Source: Emydura subglobosa
Lineage: Eukaryota > Chordata > Testudines > Chelidae
Assembly (NCBI GenBank): GCA_007922225.1
Contig: ML679969.1
Location: forward strand, 16,303,999-16,367,998
DNA length: 64,000 bases
Direction: 5' to 3'
Program-made: the position numbers and the translations under genes
Shown: piece after piece, positions 45,161-55,150 of the stretch
Layout of the letters: each line of letters opens with the position of its first letter
How positions within the stretch are numbered: the first letter of the stretch is position 1
The notes under the pieces: model-generated
Databases searched by the model: none
Told to the model about the DNA's origin: nothing
What the model saw: only the letters and a program-made list of their open reading frames with translations

Positions 45161-48100
45161 GTAACATGCACTTTGGTGTCCTTTCTGTCCCATTGGGTAA
45201 GGGAAACACCGCTGGGCGATGAAGACCTCTGCGCTGAGGACTGCGTGACAGGCGGGAATGCAGCATTCCTCAGCTAGTTGCCCTGGGTCGCAGTGTCTGG
45301 GAAATCCCCGGAGCAGCATGAAACACCCCACCTGACAGACCCAGCGCCTGCCCTGCCACCTCCACCAAAGAAGAGCTGTGTGTTGTTCTAGTCTAGTCAG
45401 GTTCCCTGGCGGGGCCCAGCGCCATGGTATCTGAGCAGTTCTCTCGCTCTTTTGATAGTTTGAAGAATGGCTTCTCAGGATCTACACAGCCCCTGGCTTG
45501 GTTAATGAAACGGAGCTCTCTGAACACGAGCAGGGGCTGAATGATGCTTCACTCCAGCCGGAGTTACTGACCGAGCTCTGACGCCGGGTACTGAGCTCTT
45601 CGGAAAACTGACTCCACTTGCGGGTTCTAAGCCTCGAACTCTGGGCCCTCGCGAGCCAGTTATAATTACTGAACAGAGCTGAAGGGTTTTGCTGATGCTT
45701 AGCCATAAACAGAGCCTGTTGCTTCCCAGAGAGCACGGCATCTCTCTAACACACGCACAGGCACTAGAGAAGGCCCAGGGGGAGGCCAGGGTCTGAGGAT
45801 GGTAGAGGAGAGGGCTGGGATAAAAGCAGGCTGTCTCCTACGATGTGTGTGAGAACATGATGGAATAGTCAAGGCAATGGAGGAGGTGGAGTTAAACTCT
45901 CTGCCAGATGCTAAGTGTGAAGCCTCATGACTTGCACCTTCTCCCACCTCAGATTAACAGCAAAGGCTCCGTTGTTCTGAGCACCCGGTGTCGTGGCCTC
46001 TGGAGAGAATGCGTCTGGGACAAGTTTGTGAAGATCTGGACCTGTGACATTTTCAGCTCATACCTGAATCCGCATCCAGGTAACGGAACGAGCCGGGTGG
46101 GGGCGGGGTGCTGCAGTTGTCCTGAGGCCGATGTATCATAACACAACAAATGGTACTGAAAACTCTCCGGCCTAAGGACTTAGATCACTCACTAACTAGC
46201 AGGGATAGGATGAGACCTTCCTGGTAGACAGGTTATCCCACACCTGGTTCTGTGGGGCTCTGGCACCTTCCTCGGAGTACCTGGCACCTTCAGAGCCCAG
46301 GTATTGGGCTAGAGGGGCCTTGGGTCTGAGCCAGGCTGTTCCTGTGTTCCTATCAACTGCAGCTGCCCTGGTGCTTTGGGCTCACCTTCACGAAGGTCAG
46401 AGGGCTGCAGAATACAAAGTTCTACACATAAACCTTCATTCTAGAGTCAGGGAAACCTTTCCAGAGCCTCCTGACCTTGGGGCCCTTCCCGTCAGCCCAC
46501 TGTCCCACTCCTGAAAGCTCACGGCCATATTCCTTTGGAGGGGCGTGTTCTGCGTGAGGGACACGGAGCTGGGGAGAGAGGCAGGAGGGCACAGCGCCCC
46601 ACTGACTGCTCGCCCTTCCTGTGGCTAGGTGGCACTGCGAGACAGAGGCAAAGCACTGAACGGGGCGGGGGCGGGAGCACCTACGGAGAACGACTTGGCT
46701 GGACTTTGCACTCGAAAGGCAGGAAGCAGAAGTCGACTGACGAGGCTGCCAGCCTCGAGGGGTCTCTTAGCTAGATCCTGCTTACACCTGGGCAGGTGGC
46801 ATAATCGCGTGTGCCCGGCCAGCTCCCAGTGACTCCAGCAGGAGACACTTGAGTGCAAAGGCAGAGCGGGGCTGTGAGCACTTCTCTGTGTTCCTGACTC
46901 ATCTGTGCTGTGCCCAGCTTCACTGATAACTCCTCTTAAAGCCTTCCAGCTGCACAACTCCTTACGTCCGCCCTACGGCCCGTGCTCCAGCTGCCCCAGC
47001 TCTACAGCCCAGCAGGAAACTTCAAAATGTTGACACTTTCCTCCCCGATCGAAACAATGTCCACAAAAATTTCCACCCATTTTTTTCCCATTTTTTGAAT
47101 GTTTCATTCAGTCCATCAGTGTCCATCAGATGATAACAGTCACCACTGATCTGCAATGGGGTCACACTGGTGACCAGCACCAGAGCCCATTACCACCCTT
47201 CGCATCCTCCACCTTCTGCTGGTACAGCCCTAAATCCAGGAACACACCCACTTGCCCCATGTCTCTGGACAGACAGTCACTCTCCTGCTCATGGTTTGTT
47301 TGCTTCTTTTTATAAGCTGCAATTGTTCTCACAAGGACGCTGCTGGTCGTTTCCAGCATTGCTAGTGCTGGTGCATTTCTCTGCCTGCTGTTGGGATTTA
47401 AATATTTCAGCTACTGTAAGGAGCCTCTGGCTAAACGACACTGTCTCCGCCTGGCTGCAGGACTCTTCTTCCTCGCAGGTATGTTCTCCCCAGAGCTCAA
47501 AAATAAGCAATGTTCAAACAAAAGAACTCCCTCCAGAAGATGCCATCCCACATGTTGAAGGCTGGGAGACTGAAAGGTCATGCAAACTCAGTCAGCTAGG
47601 GAAGACCCCACACGCATGCAAAAATACTCACGCACACGTGTATGCCTGCACATGCACCTGGTGTCTGGGGATTGGAGATGGTCAGGAAATTATTTGGTTT
47701 TTTCCCCCATGAAAAATTTCAATTTTTGGCAAACATTTTCTATGACAAGTGTTGGGTTTTGATGGAAAAAACAAGAACTTTCCCTTTTCAGTTTCCAAAA
47801 ACAAAACAAATATTAAAAAAAATCAAAATATTTTAATTGAAAATGCTATATATAGCTATCTGGGGGGGGAGAGAGATTTGCAAACAAATGTTGCTTTTGC
47901 CCAAACTCCCTTGCTTGATGGAAAAACTGTTCATGGAAAACATTTCAGCCAGCTCTGTGGGGGACTCCCTGAAAATGCCCGGTGAAGACCCCCTGGCATC
48001 ATTCTGAAGAGCCCCTTTGGCACATTGGCCTGAGGATGGGGCAGTGTGAAATGCCCAGTTCAGAGTTCTGTGGCGGCAGGAGACAGGAATGCCTTCTTCT

Positions 48101-49932
48101 GAACTGAGATTTCATTCTATTCCTAGGTGACTAGATTACATGCTGCTTCCCATCCCCTCAGCCAGCTAGAAAAGCAAATCTCAAATACTATGCCCTCTCG
48201 AAACAAACCAAGCCTGGAATGACTATCGCCCCTTCCTAAATAACACATAGCAGGATGGCAGTTATAGGGCCCTTCACAGAAACGTAGGAGTGTTCTACTG
48301 CCTTAGCCTGCAGCTGGAACAGCTGTGTCCTATTAGCTCCAGCCCTGGGCATATGAAGCTTTGAGCCTCTCTCTCTTTGCAGCAGAGGGAAGTAGGAGCA
48401 GGAACAGTGGGGTCCTGCAGGGAGCAGCACAACGACTAGCCCCACTTGGGCACAAGATCGGACAGGACATCTATGTTTGTTGTTATTAAAGTTTGATTAT
48501 GAAGGAAACCCCAGGAAGTGCCACTGTGCATGTGTGTAGGGGGAAGCTGGGCCGTGTGTGCCTCTGTGTGCACATGCATGAGTGTGGGGTAACCATGTTA
48601 GGAGCAAGGTGGAATGCCACTGGCTTACAAACATCGTAAGAAAAAGATGGAGCTCCTGAGACATATTTCTAAACGATCCTTTATGACAAGAGCTGAGGGA
48701 GCTGGTGAGCGTCTCATCTTTTCCCCCTCTACCCTTTGGAAAGCCCCACATAGGCCCAGCACACACCAAGATCTACCCAAGCACACAATGAACCAGGGCA
48801 GCAGAGAGGAGATTTCACTCCCGGGGTCTATCCCATGTGTGGGGGAATCACCGAGTTCTTTGCTTTGTTTCAGGCATTTCAACCTCTGTTGGTGTCATAA
48901 GATTCTGCGTGTACGTCTACTCCATGCACCAGTACGAGGTACTGTCACAGGAGTCACTGTTAGTTATTTGCTGAGCTCCCCCTGGTGCACCGGGTACTTT
49001 GCATATAGGTGAGAAAGCAGAGACCCTGCCCAGGAGCTTACAGTCGAGGTTCAACCTGGACGAGGTGATCCGGATACATAGGCGCTGCAGTTGCCCTAGG
49101 AATAATGGTGCATTGGGCCCTTTTGAACGGCTCCTGTGAAGCTGTCCCACCCGTCTCTTTGATGAAGGAGCTGGTTTTTGACTAACAGCCATTTTGGTTT
49201 GGTTTTGTCAGCGAGAGAACATCTGGGAGGCACCTAGAGACCCCATGCAGGTCCCCTCCTATCAGAGTAAGGGGCAGACTGGGAAGCATTACTGACGCTG
49301 CTCCTCAGGAGAGAGCCCTAGAAATCCAGGCTCACCCTATTAAACACAGCGCAATCTATCTCCTTGGGGCATTTCTATCTCCTTGGGGCCACCCTATGCT
49401 CCCCTTTATGCCCCTGCACCTCCAGCGAGCTTACTAGGGCTGCGTGTATGTAACAGTGCAGAATTTGGCCCTCCAAGAGTTCCTCAAATTATCATGCATG
49501 ACAACAAACCACCACACTGGTAAAATGCTCCCTCAGCAAATCTGACCCTCCTCAGGACCTGGGGTTCTACCCGGGCAGACGTTTTCCCTGTGGTAGCTTT
49601 AACAATAGATGTCATTCACCACTTTCATACTGAAGCCAATGGAGTGCCCCCAGGGTGAACATGACACAGTTTCTGTTGGTCACACTCAGTTGTCTTGGCA
49701 TTTTGCTTTTGTTTTACAGATGTCACTCAAAATCCCAGGATTCCCAAGCTTTGAGTACGGTTACTCCCTATGGATGGCTGTGGGGGGCAGCCTGGGGGCT
49801 ATTGTTGCAGCTGGCATATTGTGCTATGAGGTCCTGTTTGAGAAAGATCCCAGGGCAAATGCAACAAAGGAAGTGATTGGGAGTGGGCACGCTGCTGGCA
49901 TGGACATTGTGCGTGTGTGTACGTACGTGTGA
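45071..49932 (+). CDS. Claudin-like tetraspan protein, five exons, 218 residues
   Basis: Exons 45071-45160, 45953-46079, 47317-47478, 48874-48938 and 49720-49932 have GT-AG introns and matching phases (0, 1, 1, 0); together they make 657 nt including the stop. Claudins build the paracellular seal or pore of tight junctions. Features: TM1 about residues 5-24; first extracellular loop with W29, G45-L46-W47, C50 and C61 (the claudin W-GLW-C-C signature); R79 at the start of TM2; TM2 about 80-100; TM3 about 116-138; a short second loop; E160-Y161-G162 leading into TM4 about 163-187; a tail ending T-Y-V, like the claudin PDZ ligand. Length is typical. An in-frame ATG at 44957 would add 38 residues before TM1; I prefer 45071 because TM1 then starts at once, as in the family. 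A PMP22/EMP-type relative is the alternative, but R79 and GLW favour claudin. The paralogue is not assignable by eye. Confidence 0.85.
45953..46079 (+). CDS. Claudin-like exon 2 (extracellular loop 1)
   Basis: 127 nt between acceptor CCACCTCAG/ATT and donor CCAG/GTAACG, leaving in phase 1. It encodes RCRGLWRECVWDKFVKIWTC, the GLW-C-C core. Confidence 0.88.
47020..47115. mobile_element. MITE-like AT-rich repeat fragment
   Basis: Text such as 'ggaaacttcaaaatgttgac' and 'tttttcccattttttgaatg' in claudin-like intron 2 resembles the internal part of the element at 47668-47960. Confidence 0.35.
47317..47478 (+). CDS. Claudin-like exon 3 (TM2 to start of TM3)
   Basis: 162 nt after a T-rich acceptor TTTTTATAAG/CTG, phase 1 to phase 1. 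It contains the conserved Arg in VLTRTLLVV, TM2, a basic cytoplasmic loop (CKEPLAKRHC) and the start of TM3. Donor GCAG/GTATGT. Confidence 0.87.
47668..47960. mobile_element. MITE-like element with AGAGCTGG-type inverted ends
   Basis: Lies in intron 3 of the claudin-like gene. The left end reads GGAGATGGTCAGGAAAT and the right end, on the opposite strand, CAGAGCTGGCTGAAATG, an imperfect inverted pair around AT-rich filler. It belongs with the copies at 10868 and 47020. The target-site duplication is not clear. Confidence 0.5.
48874..48938 (+). CDS. Claudin-like exon 4 (TM3)
   Basis: 65 nt from acceptor TTTGTTTCAG/GCA to donor GAG/GTACTG, phase 1 to 0. It encodes the end of TM3 and the start of the second loop (VIRFCVYVYSMHQYE). 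Confidence 0.85.
49008..49075 (+). repeat. MIR/L3-like repeat tail
   Basis: Contains 'agaccctgcccaggagctta' followed by 'cagtcgagg', the common tail motif, in intron 4 of the claudin-like gene. Confidence 0.5.
49720..49932 (+). CDS. Claudin-like exon 5 (TM4, tail, stop)
   Basis: 213 nt after acceptor GTTTTACAG/ATG to TGA at 49930-49932. It encodes FPSFEYGYSLWMAVGG, TM4, a charged juxtamembrane stretch and the end CTYV. The last seven codons lie in a GT/ACGT-rich low-complexity tract, so the extreme C terminus is the least certain part. Confidence 0.8.
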   Translation: MSLKIPGFPSFEYGYSLWMAVGGSLGAIVAAGILCYEVLFEKDPRANATKEVIGSGHAAGMDIVRVCTYV

Positions 49933-51285
49933 GCAGGAAGAGATCTCGTCTGGGACATCAGCAGTATCACAGGCAGTCACAGATTTAGTGGGATGATGCA
50001 GGATTTTATACTTGAAACACGTTTGTTAAAATGCACGTTTGAGGGCAGATTCTGTGTCCTGTGTGCACCCTAAATTCCCCTGGATTCCCTTCATGGACTC
50101 ACAGGAGAGTTCCTGGATGCAGCACCTAACCCAGTCATTATCATAGTCCCTCAGGCTTCGTGACATCACGTCAGCAGAGATGGTGCATCTGTAATGCTCA
50201 GTGTTCCTGCACTTGGGTCTCAGGGAGATCTCTGGGCCACACCAGCCTGGGAATCTCTCATTTTGAGTATTCTCAGCTCAGCCGTTTCACTGACATTGCA
50301 GCAAATACTTGGGATGAGAAAGGAATGACTCCATCATATTTCAACTTGGCTGTATTATTTTTCTTGCATCTCTCCACTTGGAGCTTTGCCCCCATTTAGG
50401 CCTTGACAAGAGCTGGTCAGGACAGGGGAGGAACTGAACAATTCTGGAAACTTACATTCAAAGGCAAATAGCTCCCTCAGTGTGTTCTTGTTGCAGACAA
50501 TGGAAGTTTTGCAATCAAGTTAAATGAGAATGGGGCTGAGGCCCCAGTGTTTAGGCCCCAATTCACCAAAGCATCTACATATCTGCTTCACTTTAAGCAA
50601 AGTTAGTATCTTCAGCGAAGCATTTAAGCGCATGACTAACTTCAAGCATGTGCTTAAGTCCCATTGATGTCAATGAGAATTCCCTGCCCAGACTGCTTGC
50701 AGGATTCAGACCAATAATTCTTATTTACCAACTTCACAAACATATTGTAACTAGTCATTGCAGTCACTCTGTGGAGTGTCCTCGCCAGGCCAAGAAAGGC
50801 CATTTTGAGAGAGGCAGGGAAACGGCTGCTAAATTGGCCTAGAGTTATTCAGCCAGATGGTGTTAGACACATGGCGCTGTGTGCGAAAAGGCTGTGAGAC
50901 TTGCTTTGTGAGAGTTTCTCAGATGCTGTTCCCAAGGATTAGGCTAAAGTAAGGGGTAAAATTGATGTGTATCTCTGCTAGATGTCTGGAAATGTTTTTG
51001 ATATCTAAGGCCGGGAGGCATAGGCAGTGCAACTATTCCCGGCTCATGGGATTCAGATATTGCTTTGCTGCTTTGGCCTGTTTTTCATGCATTAAATAAG
51101 AAGTCAAAATAAAGTGTGAGTCCAGGCAGGTAAAAGCTGCCCATTCATTAGGGTTGTCATATGGCAAAGACAATATGATGTGAATACTCTGTCCATGGTG
51201 CCCAATATGTAATTTCTTGCAATAAAATTCCCTGTGTTTTAGCCTTTTAACAGCTCATTTTCTATATTGCTTTTGGAAGTTTTTC
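49933..51285. other. Downstream of the claudin-like gene: probable 3' UTR and old repeat
   Basis: No coding exon seen. The first plus-strand AATAAA is at 51108-51113, with another at 51223, giving a possible 3' UTR of about 1.2 kb. An ancient amniote motif block lies at 50545-50715. Confidence 0.45.
50545..50715. repeat. Ancient amniote interspersed repeat
   Basis: Phrases 'ggccccaattcaccaaagca', 'catgtgcttaagtcccattg' and 'tgatgtcaatgagaattccc' recur in reptile and bird intergenic DNA. A related short piece is at 63035-63085. Confidence 0.55.
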
Positions 51286-51289
51286 CCTA

Positions 51290-51715
51290 CTTGGCACTGA
51301 TGAGACCTCAGCTGGAGTCCTGTGCTGTTCTGGGCACCGCACTTAAAGAAAGATGTGGACAAATTGGAGAGAGTACCCCGCAGAACAAGAAAAATGATAA
51401 AAGGTTTAGAAAACTGGACCTATGAGGAAAGGTTAAAAAAACTGGGCATGGTTAGTCTTGAGAAAAGACTGACGGATGGGGGCAGGGGCCTGATAACAGT
51501 CTTTGAATATGTTAAGGGCTGTTATAAAGAGGATGGTGATCAGTTGTTCTCAGTGTCCACTGAAGGATAAGTTATAATCAGCTTAATCTGCAGCAAAGGA
51601 GATTTAGGTTCGATATTAGGAAAAACTTCGTAACTCTGAGGATAGTTCAGCTCTGGAACAGGCTTCCAAGGGAGGCTGCGGAATCCCTGTCAATGGAGGT
51701 TTTCCCTCCCAACAT
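51290..51715 (+). mobile_element. Degraded CR1 LINE fragment
   Basis: The plus strand encodes broken CR1 ORF2 C-terminal text: [19 protein letters not shown], then YEERLKKLGMVSLEKR, then after frame damage a piece corresponding to WNRLPREA. It has several frameshifts and no intact 3' octamer, so it is older than the CR1 at 26634. Confidence 0.85.
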
Positions 51716-51878
51716 TACATTTCTCTGATACACACTGCTGTCTGTGGGTGGAGACTGGGACGATAGAGGATCGCATGGTGATATACCTTGTTTAAAGCAA
51801 GTGTAATGCAAAGCATGGCTGCTAGTCCTGGGCACGGTGGGGAGCGCTTTTGTGTGTGGACATAATGTGTCATATAAA

Positions 51879-52973
51879 GTGACGCTGGCAGACCAGATGC
51901 CAGCTTGGTCCAAGGTCCCTATGTCTCCAGGGAGCCCTGACAGATACACGGCTGGAATCATTCTGGCTCACCTGTGTGAGAGCATTGTTAAAGCAGCCAT
52001 TAGAACGATAAGAATGTGTTTAGTGTTAGTCTTTATTGGATGCTTGTGAGTTGCTGCCTGCATTAATGTCACTCATAACATCTATATCCCATAGTGTAAG
52101 GTGATAGCCGAGCTGCTGTACTGTGAAAATCTATGTAAACCACCAGGCAGGAGAGAGACATTAACTAGTGTGAAGTGCTGATCACCAACAGAAGGTGTTC
52201 TGTCCTGCCCAACGGGAAAGATCCATCGACCCCAGACGGATGCTTTGGGATGATAAAGAGGACAAAAGATGTTTGTTGTTTTGCCCCTGCCCCTCATGAA
52301 GAGGAATCATTCAAGTGGATTTCTCCCATCAGCTGATCTTGCAGCTCAGAGCATGAGGAGGGGGATAAAAACCCCTAACAAGATGGAACTGTGTCTCTGT
52401 GCTGCTTGGACTCTGGGGGAAAAGGTCTTTAGGCATAAGCAAGTGTTCCCCAGCTGCTTAGCTTGAGTTAGCCCTAAAAGTCATATAGAGCTTGCTGATT
52501 ATAGAAACCTTTTTTTTTTTTTAATTAAGATTGTAACTCATTTGTGTGTGTACATTTACCTGCTTTAACCTTGTAAATAACTCTCATTTGCTTTTCCTAC
52601 TGAATAAATCTTTAGATAATTTATTATAGGACTGGCTACATATGTTGTCTCCAGTATAAGATCTAAGGGGCACTTGGCCTGGGGTGAGTGATTGGTCCTT
52701 TGGGATTGGCAGTAAGCTGAATATTGCTGTGATCCTTAGTGTAAGGGACCATCTGTCACACAGGCAGGGCCACTTGGGGGGCGAGATCGGAGTACCCAAA
52801 GGGATTGTCTGTAGCACCCTGGTTACGCTGCTATAGTGCCTGAGGAGTTTACACTTGACAGCTGGTGAAATCTAAGTACAAAACACATCCGTTTTGGGCT
52901 GTGTGCCCTGCTTCCTAAGCGGCTGCCCTGTCGTTGGTACTCCAGCTCTTGTGTCACTGCAGGCAGCTTTACA
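51879..52973 (+). mobile_element. Solo LTR of an endogenous retrovirus (copy 2)
   Basis: A 1095-bp relative of the LTR at 21681-22720, aligned along its whole length: start GTGACGCTGGCAG, internal 'gagagacattaactagtgtg' and 'ggataaaaacccctaac', end GCAGCTTTACA. AATAAA at 52603-52608. It is flanked by perfect TAAA repeats (51875-51878 and 52974-52977). No internal genes follow. Confidence 0.82.
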
Positions 52974-52977
52974 TAAA

Positions 52978-54130
52978 CATGCTAGGGAGAGCATCCCATG
53001 GACAGCAACAAACCCAATATCTCGTGTTATTGCCCCCACGCTCTGTGCGACACGGGATTAGAGCAGGTTCAATGTTGCAAACAGGTCTTTGGTCAAATCC
53101 CGAACAGCTGCTCACTTCAGCCGTATCTCCTTCGCAGGCAGGTTACTGTTCGGTTTAGTCTTAGAGGAAGCAGCTGCTGCAATCAGACCCTCACTGGAAT
53201 ATTCAGCAGGACTGGGGCCAAGTGCTGCTCCGTATAGGCAGCATCCAGCACAACAGGCCTAATCCTGAGTGAGGCCTTTGGGTGCTGCCCTAATACAAAT
53301 AATAATCATCAGCATCACTCCCAGTACCCACTTGTCTGTATCGTGTTTGAAAAGCTCCACCCGAGACAGGGAACATGACCAACTCTCTGACAGCAGCAGT
53401 CAGCAGATGGCACCGGTACAAATAACCCCACGGGTCCATTGTCTTGGTGCAGGAGCAGTGCACAATCTTTGAGAAAAGGTTGTATTGTTGTTCATCTTGT
53501 GATGCAGTTTCTCTTGTGGATCTGTGGCAAACAGCAAGGGAGTTTGCTCTCTGCTTTAATCTCTCTGGCTAGAGCAATTCTTGGGGCTGAGTTGCTTCCT
53601 GGGAACCAGGCATTGCTGTTGGCGGAGGTTCCTGGCACTGGGTGTTTCTGGTGCCATTTGTGACAGGCTCTGTCCCAGGACTGGTGTATCTAGACTAAAC
53701 AAGCTACACGCCAAGAAAAGACCCTGACTTCCCATCACTGATTTCTCCTCCAATGGAACCCTGCTCCACAAGGCTGACATCTGTAACCCGCAATACCATG
53801 CGACTTCACATGCCACCAGTTGTGGACAGTTGAAGAGTTTGTGGCTATAGGCAGGAACCTGCCTGGGCCATTTGCGGAGAGCTGGGCTGGCCTGGCAAGC
53901 AGGGAAAGGGCTGCAAAACCACCTGCTCAGTGATTCAGAACCAACAATTCCCCGGCTCTAACTGGGGTAGGGCCAGTACTGGCTGCCAGCCAACCGCCCT
54001 GCCGAGCATGGGCCCTGTTGTAAGAAGCCATGGATACCCTGGCCACTGTGCCCTTCCTGTACACGCTCAGCCCCCTGCTCATCATGGGGCATTTCCCTCC
54101 CCACACCTCCTGCCAGGACTCCCTGGGGCC
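52978..54130. other. Intergenic upstream of ESPN, no gene seen
   Basis: No exon or clear repeat supported. Short open frames only. Confidence 0.5.
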
Positions 54131-55150
54131 CGCCTGCCAGCGCTACTGCACGTCCAGAGTCCGGTGACTCCAGCCGGGCCCCAGCAGCCAGGTGTCTCGG
54201 CAGAGGCTGGAACCCCTTCCTGGCCTGGGGATTAGCAGTGGGAGGGAAGATCCCGGCGAGTCTCCAGACAGACACCGCGGGAGGGAGGAGCTGTCCGAGC
54301 TGGGGGTGGGATCGCGGCGAGCTCCTGCCCTGCCGCCTCCTGGCCGCTCTTCTGTCCCCGGAGTCCGGAGCGGAGGCAGGGAGGGCTGCGGAGCCGCTGC
54401 TGGAGCCTGACCCCGGGGGAAGGGAGGTGCCAAGCCCAGGGGCCATGCCGCGCTGTGCGCCTCGCAGTGCCCGGGAGCCCCAGCCAGCCTGAGAGCCGGG
54501 GCGGGAGCCAGCCACTCCGCCAGCCCCTCGGGGCGCAGCGGTCCCGGGGCCGGCGCGGGGCGCAGCTCTCCCAGCGCCCAGCCGGCAGCTCCTGGCCGGG
54601 CAGCGACGCGCACTCGAGCTCCGGGCAGCCCCATGGCGCCCCCCGGCTGCTGAGGGGCGGGCGGCTCCGGGCTGCCCCGGCCGAAGACATGGCCCTGGAG
54701 CGGGCTCTGCTCGCCGCCCGCCAGGGGGACGTGGAGACGCTGCGGGCCCTGCAGGCGGAGGGGCTGCTGCGGTCTGGGCTGCGGGACCCGCTGGGCGCCT
54801 CGCCCGTTCACCACGCCGCCCGGGCCGGCCGGCTTAGCTGCCTGCGCTACCTGGTGGAGGAGGCGGCGCTGCCGGGCAACAGCCGGGCCCGCAACGGGGC
54901 CACCCCGGGCCACGACGCGGCCGCCACCGGCAACCTGGCCTGTCTCCAGTGGCTGCTGACCCAAGGAGGCTGCTGCGTCCAGGTGGGCACCGCGCGGCTC
55001 CCCCTTCCCCCCGCCGGGCCCAGCAAGCGAGTCTGGGGCACCCTGCTCCAGCCCCTCTCGGCCACGGGGCGGCGGGGCCCCGCCTGCTGTGGGTGCCAGG
55101 GAGGGACTGGGTGAAGGCAGCGGGGCCCCTCCCCCAGGGGGGTCCAAGAC
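54130..55150 (+). promoter_or_regulatory. ESPN: CpG island at ESPN exon 1
   Basis: GC- and CpG-dense block around the first ESPN exon, presumably the promoter and 5' UTR. A 363-codon open frame on the opposite strand (54143-55234) is a shadow of this composition. Confidence 0.75.
54689..54982 (+). CDS. ESPN: ESPN coding exon 1 (ankyrin repeats 1-3)
   Basis: 294 nt, phase 0. It carries the N-terminal ankyrin repeats including [20 protein letters not shown]. Confidence 0.93.

Noticed and set aside
44957..45277. Claudin-like protein starting at 44957 and continuing unspliced to 45277
   Set aside because: The extension before TM1 is not claudin-like and the read-through past 45160 loses the GLW-C-C loop. 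A good donor at 45161 joins in frame to the loop exon.
21681..52973. The two LTRs as the ends of one giant provirus
   Set aside because: They differ in many positions, have different target-site duplications, and the DNA between them contains host genes and no retroviral genes.
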